9,127 nucleotides of DNA from Chloroflexota bacterium. GTDB lineage: Bacteria > Chloroflexota > Anaerolineae > Anaerolineales > Anaerolineaceae. The notes under the pieces are model-generated. The model did no database searches, was not told where the DNA came from, and was given only the letters and a program-made list of their open reading frames with translations. Below are positions 1 through 6,197 of the stretch, piece after piece (position 1 is the stretch's first letter; each line of letters opens with the position of its first letter). The position numbers and the translations under genes are program-made. Location: NCBI GenBank assembly GCA_029777225.1, contig JAKOSR010000044.1, positions 1 through 9,127 of the forward strand, in the 5' to 3' direction.

Positions 1-1207
1 CCGCACGCCATCCAAGGGTTACGAGGAATTCTATAACCGCGCCCGTGCCATGGGGATTCATTTCATCCAGGGACGCCCGGCGATGATTACCGAAGACCCG
101 GAAACGCACAATCTCTTCCTGCACAGTGAAGATATCTCCCTGGGGAAGGTCGTGGAACACGAATATGATCTGGTGATGTTAAACCAGGCCGCCGTGCCAC
201 AACCAGACCAAAACCACATGAGCTCGGTGTTGAACGTCGCGCAGAGCCCCGGCGGTTGGTTCATGGAATACCACCCAAAGCTGCGCCCCATGGATAGCCC
301 GACCGACGGAATTTTCTTCGCCGGCGCCTGCCAGGGGCCCAAGGACATCCCCGCGAGCGTTGCTCAGGGGTCAGCCGCAGCTTCCAGGGCCTCGCGCATC
401 CTGCATGCGGATAGCTGGCAAATTGAACCGACCATCGCGGCCGTCTGGCCCGACCGGTGCGTCAGCGCGCAAGGCAAAGCCTGTGGTTTGTGCGAACGCG
501 CCTGCCCCTACGGCGCGATTGACTACGAACAAGGGCGGGCAGCTTCTGTCATCAACGCCAAATGCCACGGCTGCGGCGGTTGCGTGGCGGAATGCCCGCA
601 CGATGCCATCACCCAGTTGCACTACACTGACGCGCAAATCCTGGCCCAAATCCGGGCGCTCCTGGCCACGGAACCACACAAGAAAATCCTGGCCTTGCGT
701 TGCCACTGGTGTTCTTATGGTGGCGCGGACCTGGCAGGCACCAGTCATTTTGAATACACCGCCAACGAACGGGGCATCAAAGTGATGTGCTCAGCCCGGA
801 TGGACTCTGACTTTATTTATGAAGCCTACCGGCTTGGAGCGGGTGGCGTCTTGTATTCCGGTTGCCATCCCCAGGACTGCCATTACATAACCGGGCAGAT
901 TGTGGGTGCCAAACGCGCCAAACGTCTTGAAACCATCTTCGACCGCATGGGCATCAGCCCCGGACGCTTTCGGATTGAGTGGATTAGCGCGGCGGAAGGT
1001 GACAAGTACGCGCGCGTGCTGAATGAAATGCAGGCGGCATTGGATGCCATCCCCGAATCGGATTTGCTGGCGGAAATTGAAAGAACCAGGCCGGAAATGG
1101 CTAAACGCCTCACTCGCCTGCCAAATATCCCAGGCATGCAAAAGGCCATGGAGCAAACTGAAGTGCTGGTGAACACGATGTTGAGCAAGAAAGGGGTGGC
1201 GGCATGA
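1..1207 (+). CDS. hdrA: HdrA-like subunit fused to a C-terminal MvhD domain (5' partial)
   Basis: This is the C-terminal part of a heterodisulfide reductase A-like flavoprotein, the subunit whose FAD bifurcates electrons in characterised Hdr complexes. The frame is open to the left edge: codons from nt 2 read RTPSKGYEEFYNRARAM, the usual HdrA text before the G-x-x-F-I-x-G segment, so the ATG at 50 is internal. The end of the FAD fold is at about nt 308-390 (GIFFAGACQGPKDIPASVAQG). Two ferredoxin motifs follow: Cys codons at 458, 482, 491 and 503, with an unusual C-x7-C first spacing, and a regular set at 563, 572, 581 and 593. From about 683 to 1040 lies an MvhD/FlpD domain (CHWCSYGGADLAG, MCSAR, SGCHPQDCHY), expected to bind [2Fe-2S]. 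A helical tail ends the protein. The FAD-binding N-terminus lies outside the window. The stop overlaps the next start as ATGA (1204-1207). Family assignment is firm; the electron donor and acceptor are inferred. Confidence 0.93.
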   Translation, partial: RTPSKGYEEFYNRARAMGIHFIQGRPAMITEDPETHNLFLHSEDISLGKVVEHEYDLVMLNQAAVPQPDQNHMSSVLNVAQSPGGWFMEYHPKLRPMDSPTDGIFFAGACQGPKDIPASVAQGSAAASRASRILHADSWQIEPTIAAVWPDRCVSAQGKACGLCERACPYGAIDYEQGRAASVINAKCHGCGGCVAECPHDAITQLHYTDAQILAQIRALLATEPHKKILALRCHWCSYGGADLAGTSHFEYTANERGIKVMCSARMDSDFIYEAYRLGAGGVLYSGCHPQDCHYITGQIVGAKRAKRLETIFDRMGISPGRFRIEWISAAEGDKYARVLNEMQAALDAIPESDLLAEIERTRPEMAKRLTRLPNIPGMQKAMEQTEVLVNTMLSKKGVAA

Positions 1208-1785
1208 GCCTTTCCCGTCTTGCTGACGAAGTACGTCTCATCCCCGGTGGTGAGAACCTTGAAATGTGCTATTCCTGCGGAACCTGCACCAGTAAATGCA
1301 TGATTCAGCAGAAAGTCGACGGAGAATTCAACCCCCGGCGCCTGCTGCGGCTGATTGCCATGGACATGCGCGAGGAAGCTTACGCCAGCACAACCACCTG
1401 GTTGTGTTCGGCGTGCGACTTGTGCTACCCGGCCTGCCCGCAACAGATTCACATTTCCGGTGTCATTGCTGCCGCAAAGAAGGTCGCCGTCCAGAACGGT
1501 CATCCCCAACCACTGCCCACGGCCACAGTGAACCAACAGACCTGCGTGGCCTGCGGTTTATGCAAGGAAGCCTGTCCGTACGATGCCATCTCACTGCAGG
1601 TCCGCAAGGTCCCGTGGCGCGGACTGTTACCCGTCGCGGTGGTAGATACAGCCTTGTGCATGGCCTGCGGGATTTGCGGCGCGGTTTGCCGGTCCAATTC
1701 GATTGGTGTGGCAGAAAAATTTAGCAACCAGGACCTTGTGGAGAACCTCTGGGATTGGCTGCAGCCGGAAGAGGCGGAGTTCTAA
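1204..1785 (+). CDS. hdrC: HdrC-like iron-sulfur subunit with extra C-terminal 2[4Fe-4S] ferredoxin domain
   Basis: This 193-residue soluble protein should carry four [4Fe-4S] clusters. Residues 1-100 are the HdrC module, with cysteines 22/25/28/32 (CYSCGTCTSKC) and 68/71/74/78 (CSACDLCYPACP), the arrangement that wires HdrA to HdrB in known complexes. Residues 110-170 add a bacterial-type ferredoxin, with cysteines 114/117/120/124 (CVACGLCKEACP) and 152/155/158/162 (CMACGICGAVC, followed by Arg instead of the usual Pro). Some relatives carry HdrB-type CCG domains after HdrC; none is present here. The start overlaps the hdrA stop and has AAGGGG 7 nt upstream (1191-1196). It probably passes electrons between the HdrA clusters and a partner that is not encoded in the window. 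The HdrC call rests on the paired cluster motifs and the position after hdrA. An alternative name is a generic 4Fe-4S dicluster protein. Confidence 0.85.
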   Translation: MSLSRLADEVRLIPGGENLEMCYSCGTCTSKCMIQQKVDGEFNPRRLLRLIAMDMREEAYASTTTWLCSACDLCYPACPQQIHISGVIAAAKKVAVQNGHPQPLPTATVNQQTCVACGLCKEACPYDAISLQVRKVPWRGLLPVAVVDTALCMACGICGAVCRSNSIGVAEKFSNQDLVENLWDWLQPEEAEF

Positions 1786-2225
1786 TGGATACTGCCAAAA
1801 AAATCGTCTTGTTTCAATGTCAATGGTGCCTCTACGCCCCGGAGGATCAGGATTGGGTGGACCATCACCTGCCAGAAAACGTGCACCTGACCAAGGTGCC
1901 CTGCACCGGCAGGCTCGATCCCTTGTTCATTTTGAACGCGGTGCAAGGTGGCGCGGATGGGGTCATGATTAGTGGATGCGTGCCCGAGAAGTGCCATTTT
2001 AAGGAAGGCAATCTTTCAGCCCGCCGGCAGATGGATGAATTTTCTGATTTCTTGAATTACGTCGGTTACGATGAGGACCGGATTTGTTTCACATGGCTGG
2101 ACCTGCAGGACCGCGGGCGCATCCAGAAAGATGTCGCCGAGTTCAGCAAAAAAGTGGAAGCGCTCGGAAAGAGCCATTCGCTGAACACGCGCTCTGTTTT
2201 ACCGCAGGGAGGCGCCCATGACTGA
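1785..2225 (+). CDS. mvhD: Stand-alone MvhD/FlxD-like [2Fe-2S] subunit
   Basis: A 146-residue protein of the MvhD/FlpD family, which transfers electrons from a hydrogenase, formate dehydrogenase or Flx module to HdrA. The family pattern is visible: CQWC (Cys12, Cys15), PCTGRLDP (Cys40), GADGVMISGC (Cys65), PEKCHF (Cys70), then GN-x3-RR. These five cysteines match those of the MvhD domain fused to HdrA in the same operon. It differs by having an acidic APEDQDWVDHH stretch where the fused copy has SYGGADLAG. The start at 1785 was chosen because it overlaps the hdrC stop as TAATG and has GGAG at 1776-1779. A longer in-frame version from 1755 would run inside hdrC coding sequence and add residues without family similarity. 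Its position between Hdr and Flx-type genes fits a bridging role (inference). Confidence 0.88.
   Translation: MDTAKKIVLFQCQWCLYAPEDQDWVDHHLPENVHLTKVPCTGRLDPLFILNAVQGGADGVMISGCVPEKCHFKEGNLSARRQMDEFSDFLNYVGYDEDRICFTWLDLQDRGRIQKDVAEFSKKVEALGKSHSLNTRSVLPQGGAHD
2206..2212 (+). promoter_or_regulatory. Strong Shine-Dalgarno site for the FlxC-like gene
   Basis: AGGGAGG lies 5 nt before the ATG at 2218, inside the last codons of the MvhD gene. It fixes the start of the 322-residue protein and the 8-nt overlap. Confidence 0.8.
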
Positions 2226-3186
2226 GCTTGAGAACAGAATTCTGGCTGAAGCCCAGCGCCTTTTATCCGAAAACCTGGCGGATGTGGTCATCGCCTTTAA
2301 GCAGGCCGATACGCCACTGCGTCCTCAACCAGCTTTCTTCACCGACGCGGAAGCCGTAAACGACCTGGTTTATAACGGTCTTTGCCAAAATAACCTGGCC
2401 AATTACCTGACCCGTTATCCCCGTGAAAAGAAAATTGCCATGGTGGTGCGAGGGTGTGAAAGTCGCTCTGTGAACGCGCTGGTCCTGGAAAACCAACATC
2501 CCCGTGAGAACCTTTACCTGATTGGCATCCCTTGCGAAGGCATAGTGGATTGGCGCAAGATTGTTGAAGCCGTTGGCGAGGATGTGCTTTCGGTACAGGA
2601 CCAGGCCGATATCGTGGTCGTCCGCACGCCCAAAGGTGAATTCACCTTGGACCGCGCGGCATTAATGCACGGGTCCTGCCTGCGTTGCACGCAGAAGAAC
2701 CCGCTGGGAACAGACGTCACAATCGGCAAACCTGTCGCGGAACAAGACCCCCACCTGTTGCGGGAACGCGTCAAGAATTTTGAAGCACTCGGCATCCAGA
2801 CACGCTACGAATACTTCAGACAGGAAAGCGAGCGTTGCATCCGCTGTTACGCCTGCCGTGAAGCCTGCCCGATGTGCTACTGCGAGGAATGTTTTGTGGA
2901 CCACACCGGCCCACGCTGGACGGAAAGCGGCGTCACCCCTGCTGGCATGCAGGGCTGGCATATCATCCGCGCCTTCCACCAGACTGGTCGCTGCACAAGC
3001 TGTGGAGCCTGCGAACGTGCCTGCCCCATGGACATCCACATGACCTACCTCACAGACAAACTCAATACCGATATGTACGACAAGTACCAGTTCGTAGCGG
3101 GCCTGGACGCCAAAACCCAGACGCCCTTCGCGGCCTTCAACCTGGATGACAAAAATCGCTTTGTCGCTGGAGGGACATCCAAATGA
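2218..3186 (+). CDS. FlxC/FdhB-like 4Fe-4S protein with F420-hydrogenase-beta-type N-terminus
   Basis: A 322-residue soluble electron-transfer protein. The N-terminal part (about 45-175) resembles the FrhB/FdhB-type fold: KKIAMVVRGCESRSV (71-85), LYLIGIPCEGIVDW (99-112) and the short motif CLRCTQKNP (154-162) followed by GTDVTIG. The C-terminal part has an unusually Cys-dense block, CIRCYACREACPMCYCEEC (207-225), and a regular cluster motif CTSCGACERACP (259-270). This should give two [4Fe-4S] clusters, with further cysteines (154, 157, 220, 222, 225) available for another. In Flx-Hdr loci a protein like this sits between the NADH-oxidising and Hdr parts; in other loci a similar protein is the beta subunit of a formate dehydrogenase. 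The gene overlaps mvhD by 8 nt and the next gene by ATGA. The iron-sulfur role is clear; the exact family name and partner are less certain. Confidence 0.78.
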   Translation: MTELENRILAEAQRLLSENLADVVIAFKQADTPLRPQPAFFTDAEAVNDLVYNGLCQNNLANYLTRYPREKKIAMVVRGCESRSVNALVLENQHPRENLYLIGIPCEGIVDWRKIVEAVGEDVLSVQDQADIVVVRTPKGEFTLDRAALMHGSCLRCTQKNPLGTDVTIGKPVAEQDPHLLRERVKNFEALGIQTRYEYFRQESERCIRCYACREACPMCYCEECFVDHTGPRWTESGVTPAGMQGWHIIRAFHQTGRCTSCGACERACPMDIHMTYLTDKLNTDMYDKYQFVAGLDAKTQTPFAAFNLDDKNRFVAGGTSK

Positions 3187-4208
3187 CATACCTCCTCAAA
3201 AAATCTGAAGTAAACCAGACCCTGCGGGCATGGACATCCAAAGCGCATGTCTACGCGCCACAAAAAGTACAGAAATATGCCCAATTCCTGCCCGTTGGTG
3301 AGGATTTTGAGCTGAGCGTAGAAGAACCTCACAACACCCGCTTTCCTCCCAAGGCACTCTTCCTGCCCCAATCTGAAACCCTGCTCAAATACAACCCACA
3401 GAAGCGCGAGCTGGAATCAGCCAAAACACCTGATCAACCGCGCATAATTTTTGGAATCCGGCCCTGTGACGCCAAGGCTGTTACCTTGCTCGACAGCGTG
3501 TTCTCATCGGAAGATAATCCCGATCCCTTCTGGCAAGCCCGCCGGGACCAATCCGTCCTCGTGGGTTTGGGTTGTGACCAGCCCTGCGCCACTTGTTTTT
3601 GCACATCCGTGGAGTCAGGTCCGTTTGATCGTTCCGGATTGGACGCGATCCTGACCGATTTGGGTGACACCTACGCGGTGGAACCTCTCACGGAGCGAGG
3701 CGTTTCGCTTTTCGAGAACCTGACTGTGGCCTCTGCTGAAACGACGCAAACAATCCAAGCCATCCAGGAGAAAGCCACGCGGGAAATGCCAATTGCCTTT
3801 GGACGTGAAGGCCTAAAGGCGCATCTGGATGAACTATTTGAAAATGAGATTTGGGAGGATTTCGCCAAATCCTGCCTTGGCTGCGGCATCTGTACCTTCC
3901 TCTGCCCCACATGCTTCTGCTTTGACATCGTGGACGAAGTTCGCAAGTCCACGCGTGAGCGGAACTGGGACACCTGCATGTTCAAGGTCTATTCCATCGA
4001 GGCATCCGGCCATAACCCCCGGCCAAGCCGGAGGGAACGCACCCGCCAACGGCTTATGCACAAGTATAGCTACTGGCTGGACCACACGGGCCAGACTGGC
4101 TGCACAGGTTGTGGCCGCTGCGTACGCTACTGCCCGGTCGGCCTGGATATCCGCGCCATGGTTCGCAAGTCCGTGGCCACACCAAGCGAGGTCCCTCATG
4201 TGGACTAA
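3183..4208 (+). CDS. FlxB/AsrA/HydB-like 4Fe-4S electron-transfer subunit
   Basis: A 341-residue protein of the family that includes anaerobic sulfite reductase subunit A and the beta subunit of sulfhydrogenases. The N-terminal domain carries RIIFGIRPCDAKAV (87-100) and GLGCDQPCATCFCTS (128-142), both typical of the family. The C-terminal domain has CLGCGICTFLCPTCFC (231-246) and CTGCGRCVRYCPVGLDIR (307-324), predicting two [4Fe-4S] clusters. Family members take electrons from the adjacent FAD/NAD(P) subunit. That subunit is encoded directly downstream with an 11-nt overlap, as in asrA-asrB and hydB-hydG pairs. The start at 3183 shares ATGA with the preceding stop and has GGAGGG at 3169-3174, 8 nt upstream. 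No sulfite reductase (AsrC) or NiFe hydrogenase gene is visible, so a Flx-type role in Hdr electron supply is preferred (inference). Confidence 0.85.
   Translation: MTYLLKKSEVNQTLRAWTSKAHVYAPQKVQKYAQFLPVGEDFELSVEEPHNTRFPPKALFLPQSETLLKYNPQKRELESAKTPDQPRIIFGIRPCDAKAVTLLDSVFSSEDNPDPFWQARRDQSVLVGLGCDQPCATCFCTSVESGPFDRSGLDAILTDLGDTYAVEPLTERGVSLFENLTVASAETTQTIQAIQEKATREMPIAFGREGLKAHLDELFENEIWEDFAKSCLGCGICTFLCPTCFCFDIVDEVRKSTRERNWDTCMFKVYSIEASGHNPRPSRRERTRQRLMHKYSYWLDHTGQTGCTGCGRCVRYCPVGLDIRAMVRKSVATPSEVPHVD
4188..4191 (+). promoter_or_regulatory. Ribosome binding site deciding the FlxA-like start
   Basis: GAGG lies 6 nt before the ATG at 4198, within the end of the FlxB-like gene. It supports 4198 over far-upstream in-frame ATGs such as 3829, which would overlap the conserved C-terminal cluster domain of that gene. 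Confidence 0.6.
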
Positions 4209-5061
4209 CCCCGTAAACCCCAACCCCTATCTGCCCACACCCATGCGTGTATTGCACGCTTATTACGAATCAACGGACCGTTCGTTGAAAACCTTGGAAC
4301 TGGCGTTCGTCAACCAGCAGGACAGGGTTCGATTTTTTGAAAAATTCAATCCTGGCCAATTTTGCCAGTTGTCCGTGTTTGGCAAAGGGGAATCTCCCCT
4401 TGGCGTGGCCTCCGCGGCCTGGGAAGGCGATTTTGTGCGCTTTACCGTCCAAAAAATGGGTCTGGTCACCAAGGCCCTGCACCAGCTGCAACCTGGTGAT
4501 AGCCTTGGCCTGCGTGGCCCACTTGGCAACGGCTTTCCACTCGCGGATTGGAAGGGTAAAAACCTGGTCATCATCGGTGGCGGTTGCGCGTTCTCAACGC
4601 TCTACGCCCTCACCAAGCACGTCCAGCACGCTCAAAATAGGGCTGACTTTGGCGAATTAATCGTCATTTACGGCGCGCGCTCCTCGGGGCTGTGCATGTA
4701 TAAACACGACATCCAGAGCTGGTACCAGCGAGATGACATGCAGGTGCACCAGGCGATTGATGTCCCTGAAGAGGATTGGAGCCATCACGTGGGTTACGTG
4801 CCCGATGTTGTCAAGCAAATTGCGCCGTCGCCTGTCAATTCAGTTGCCATTGTGTGCGGCCCACCCATCATGACCAAGTTCACCCTGCCTGCGTTGGTTG
4901 GTTTGGGGTTCCCACCAGAGACTATTTTCACCTCCCTGGAAAAGCGCATGAAGTGTGGCCTGGGTAAGTGTGGACGCTGCAATATTGGTTCAAAATACAT
5001 CTGCAAGGATGGCCCTGTGTTCAGCCTGGCTGAATTAAACGCCTTGCCCGCGGATATTTAG
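4198..5061 (+). CDS. FlxA/AsrB/HydG-like FAD- and NAD(P)-binding reductase subunit
   Basis: A 287-residue ferredoxin-reductase-type subunit, related to the gamma subunit of sulfhydrogenase, AsrB and PyrK. It is expected to accept hydride from NAD(P)H on FAD and pass electrons to a [2Fe-2S] cluster. The FAD domain covers about 15-118 (PLGVASA 67-73, PGDSLGLRGPLGNGFP 99-114). The nucleotide-binding domain starts at LVIIGGGCAFSTLYAL (123-138) and includes IVCGPP (218-223) before the family segment MTKFTLPAL. The C-terminal [2Fe-2S] site has Cys253, 258, 261 and 269 (KCGLGKCGRCNIG, then CKDGPVF), an excellent match to the family. The glycine loop reads GGGCAFST rather than the common GGGxGxAPL; it may be a subfamily trait. 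The start at 4198 gives a normal family length and an 11-nt overlap with the upstream gene. This is the probable pyridine-nucleotide entry of the complex. Confidence 0.9.
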   Translation: MWTNPVNPNPYLPTPMRVLHAYYESTDRSLKTLELAFVNQQDRVRFFEKFNPGQFCQLSVFGKGESPLGVASAAWEGDFVRFTVQKMGLVTKALHQLQPGDSLGLRGPLGNGFPLADWKGKNLVIIGGGCAFSTLYALTKHVQHAQNRADFGELIVIYGARSSGLCMYKHDIQSWYQRDDMQVHQAIDVPEEDWSHHVGYVPDVVKQIAPSPVNSVAIVCGPPIMTKFTLPALVGLGFPPETIFTSLEKRMKCGLGKCGRCNIGSKYICKDGPVFSLAELNALPADI

Positions 5062-5063
5062 AT

Positions 5064-5068
5064 GGAGA
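5064..5068 (+). promoter_or_regulatory. Ribosome binding site of the polyferredoxin gene
   Basis: GGAGA lies 4 nt before the ATG at 5073, in the only non-overlapping gap of the operon (5062-5072). It favours 5073 over later in-frame ATGs at 5118, 5136 and 5139, which lack an equally good site. Confidence 0.6.
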
Positions 5069-5072
5069 AAGC

Positions 5073-6053
5073 ATGAGTCAACGCGGCATAGCCCAAAAAA
5101 CCAAAGATGAACACACCATGTCGATTCGGCGTGGCATGATGACCCGTAATTACCTGATGACCTGGGATTTGGATAAGTGCGTCGGCTGCCAGATTGGCCC
5201 TACCGCCTGTCCCAAGGAAGCCCTGACGCACGTTCCCGCTGTTCTGGAAAATGGGCGCATCGTTAAGAAATCCTCTGTGGAAGTGGATGAGAAAAAATGC
5301 GTGAATTGTGGCATTTGCGTGGTCTCTTGCCCCACACACGCCATCGACATCACCATCAATGGAAAGCCTGAAATTCCCGTGATTGAATACGAGGCTTTTC
5401 CTGAATTGATTGCCAAAACGATTTTCCGCAGGGAACTATTCAATTTCACTCTCAAGGATTTCGTCATTGATAATTGCCCAACGGGTGTAATCAGTTATGA
5501 CGAAAGCCGCGACACCATGCGAATTGACTTCGACAACTGCATCCATTGCCGGCAGTGTGAAGTGGCGAGCAAGGGCGCGTTCGAAGTTCGCCAGCCCTGG
5601 GCAGGTTCTGTGACGCTGGAGACCAGCCGCTGCGTGGAAGGATGCCTTGCCTGCGCGGATATCTGCCCCACACGGGCTTTGCACATCAACGACGATGGCC
5701 GGCTTGCTCTCGCGGACTACTACTGCATCAAGTGTGGCGCTTGCATGCAGGTCTGCCCCATTAAACCGGTATACGAGGATGAAACCTTTGAGTTCGAGTC
5801 ACAGGGCATGAAGCTGACCCGTACTTTGAAGAAGCTCACTAATGAGGACCAACTGCCTGTCAGGGTCGATCGCTGGCGTGTGAACCACACACCTGTCAGC
5901 AGCGCGGCCTGGGTGGAGGCCTTGCGCAAGCTTTCCGATGATAAAGCCAAGATGGTCGAAATCGACCGCAAACGGGCTCTACGCCGTGAAGACCTCATCC
6001 GCGCCCTCAAGCAGGACAAGGTCTCTCCCGATAGGTCCAATCGGCCGAAGTAA
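5073..6053 (+). CDS. Soluble polyferredoxin with several degenerate [4Fe-4S] motifs
   Basis: A 326-residue multi-cluster ferredoxin with no membrane segment or signal peptide. Five motif regions are visible: CVGCQIGPTACP (36-47), where the third ligand is Gly42; CVNCGICVVSCP (76-87), complete; Cys135 in NCPTGVI plus CIHCRQCEVAS (156-166), where Ser166 replaces the fourth Cys; CVEGCLACADICP (187-199), with one extra residue between the first two cysteines; and CIKCGACMQVCP (218-229), complete. Probably four or five clusters form, one of them using Cys135 with the 156/159/162 triplet (inference). The last 90 residues are charged, probably helical, and have no motif I recognise. The gene follows the FlxA-like gene by 11 nt and closes the operon before a terminator. 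It may be the low-potential electron exit of the complex or a docking subunit. The family is clear, the partner is not. Confidence 0.82.
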   Translation: MSQRGIAQKTKDEHTMSIRRGMMTRNYLMTWDLDKCVGCQIGPTACPKEALTHVPAVLENGRIVKKSSVEVDEKKCVNCGICVVSCPTHAIDITINGKPEIPVIEYEAFPELIAKTIFRRELFNFTLKDFVIDNCPTGVISYDESRDTMRIDFDNCIHCRQCEVASKGAFEVRQPWAGSVTLETSRCVEGCLACADICPTRALHINDDGRLALADYYCIKCGACMQVCPIKPVYEDETFEFESQGMKLTRTLKKLTNEDQLPVRVDRWRVNHTPVSSAAWVEALRKLSDDKAKMVEIDRKRALRREDLIRALKQDKVSPDRSNRPK

Positions 6054-6067
6054 TACCACTGATCATG

Positions 6068-6096
6068 AAAGGCCTCTCTTTTGAGAGGCCTTTTTT
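6068..6096 (+). terminator. Rho-independent terminator of the Hdr/Flx operon
   Basis: A perfect 11-bp stem, AAAGGCCTCTC (6068-6078) with its complement at 6083-6093, closes a TTTT loop and runs into six T residues (6091-6096), 14 nt after the polyferredoxin stop. On the - strand only three T residues follow the stem, so it would be a weak terminator for the convergent phosphoesterase gene. I see nothing further in 6097-6197. Confidence 0.93.
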
Positions 6097-6197
6097 AGTA
6101 ATTCTTGCGGGTTGGCTTTGGCTTGGTGCTTCAAGTGTGGAGAATCAGGTTTTTCGGAGGTTATGGCCACCCGCGGCAGCCTGTGGGTCTGAATCTG

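Noticed and set aside
50..1207. ATG at 50 as the start of the first gene
   Set aside because: The frame is open to the left edge and the codons before it encode conserved HdrA sequence, so the gene is truncated by the window.
883..1536. 217-codon open frame on the - strand
   Set aside because: It spans the hdrA-hdrC junction opposite two strongly conserved genes and its translation shows no domain; it is an antisense shadow.
1755..1784. Longer MvhD start at 1755
   Set aside because: The added ten residues lie within hdrC and do not resemble the family; the TAATG start at 1785 has its own GGAG.
2662..3189. 175-codon open frame on the - strand
   Set aside because: It is antisense to the conserved cysteine region of the FlxC-like gene and has no recognisable domain.
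3829..4197. In-frame N-terminal extension of the FlxA-like protein from the ATG at 3829
   Set aside because: It lies over the conserved cluster-binding region of the FlxB-like gene, reads as low-complexity out-of-frame sequence, and 4198 has a ribosome site and gives the family length.
3183..5061. Anaerobic sulfite reductase (asrAB) or sulfhydrogenase operon
   Set aside because: The two subunits fit those families, but no asrC or NiFe hydrogenase gene is present and the linked genes are Hdr-type, so a Flx role is more likely.
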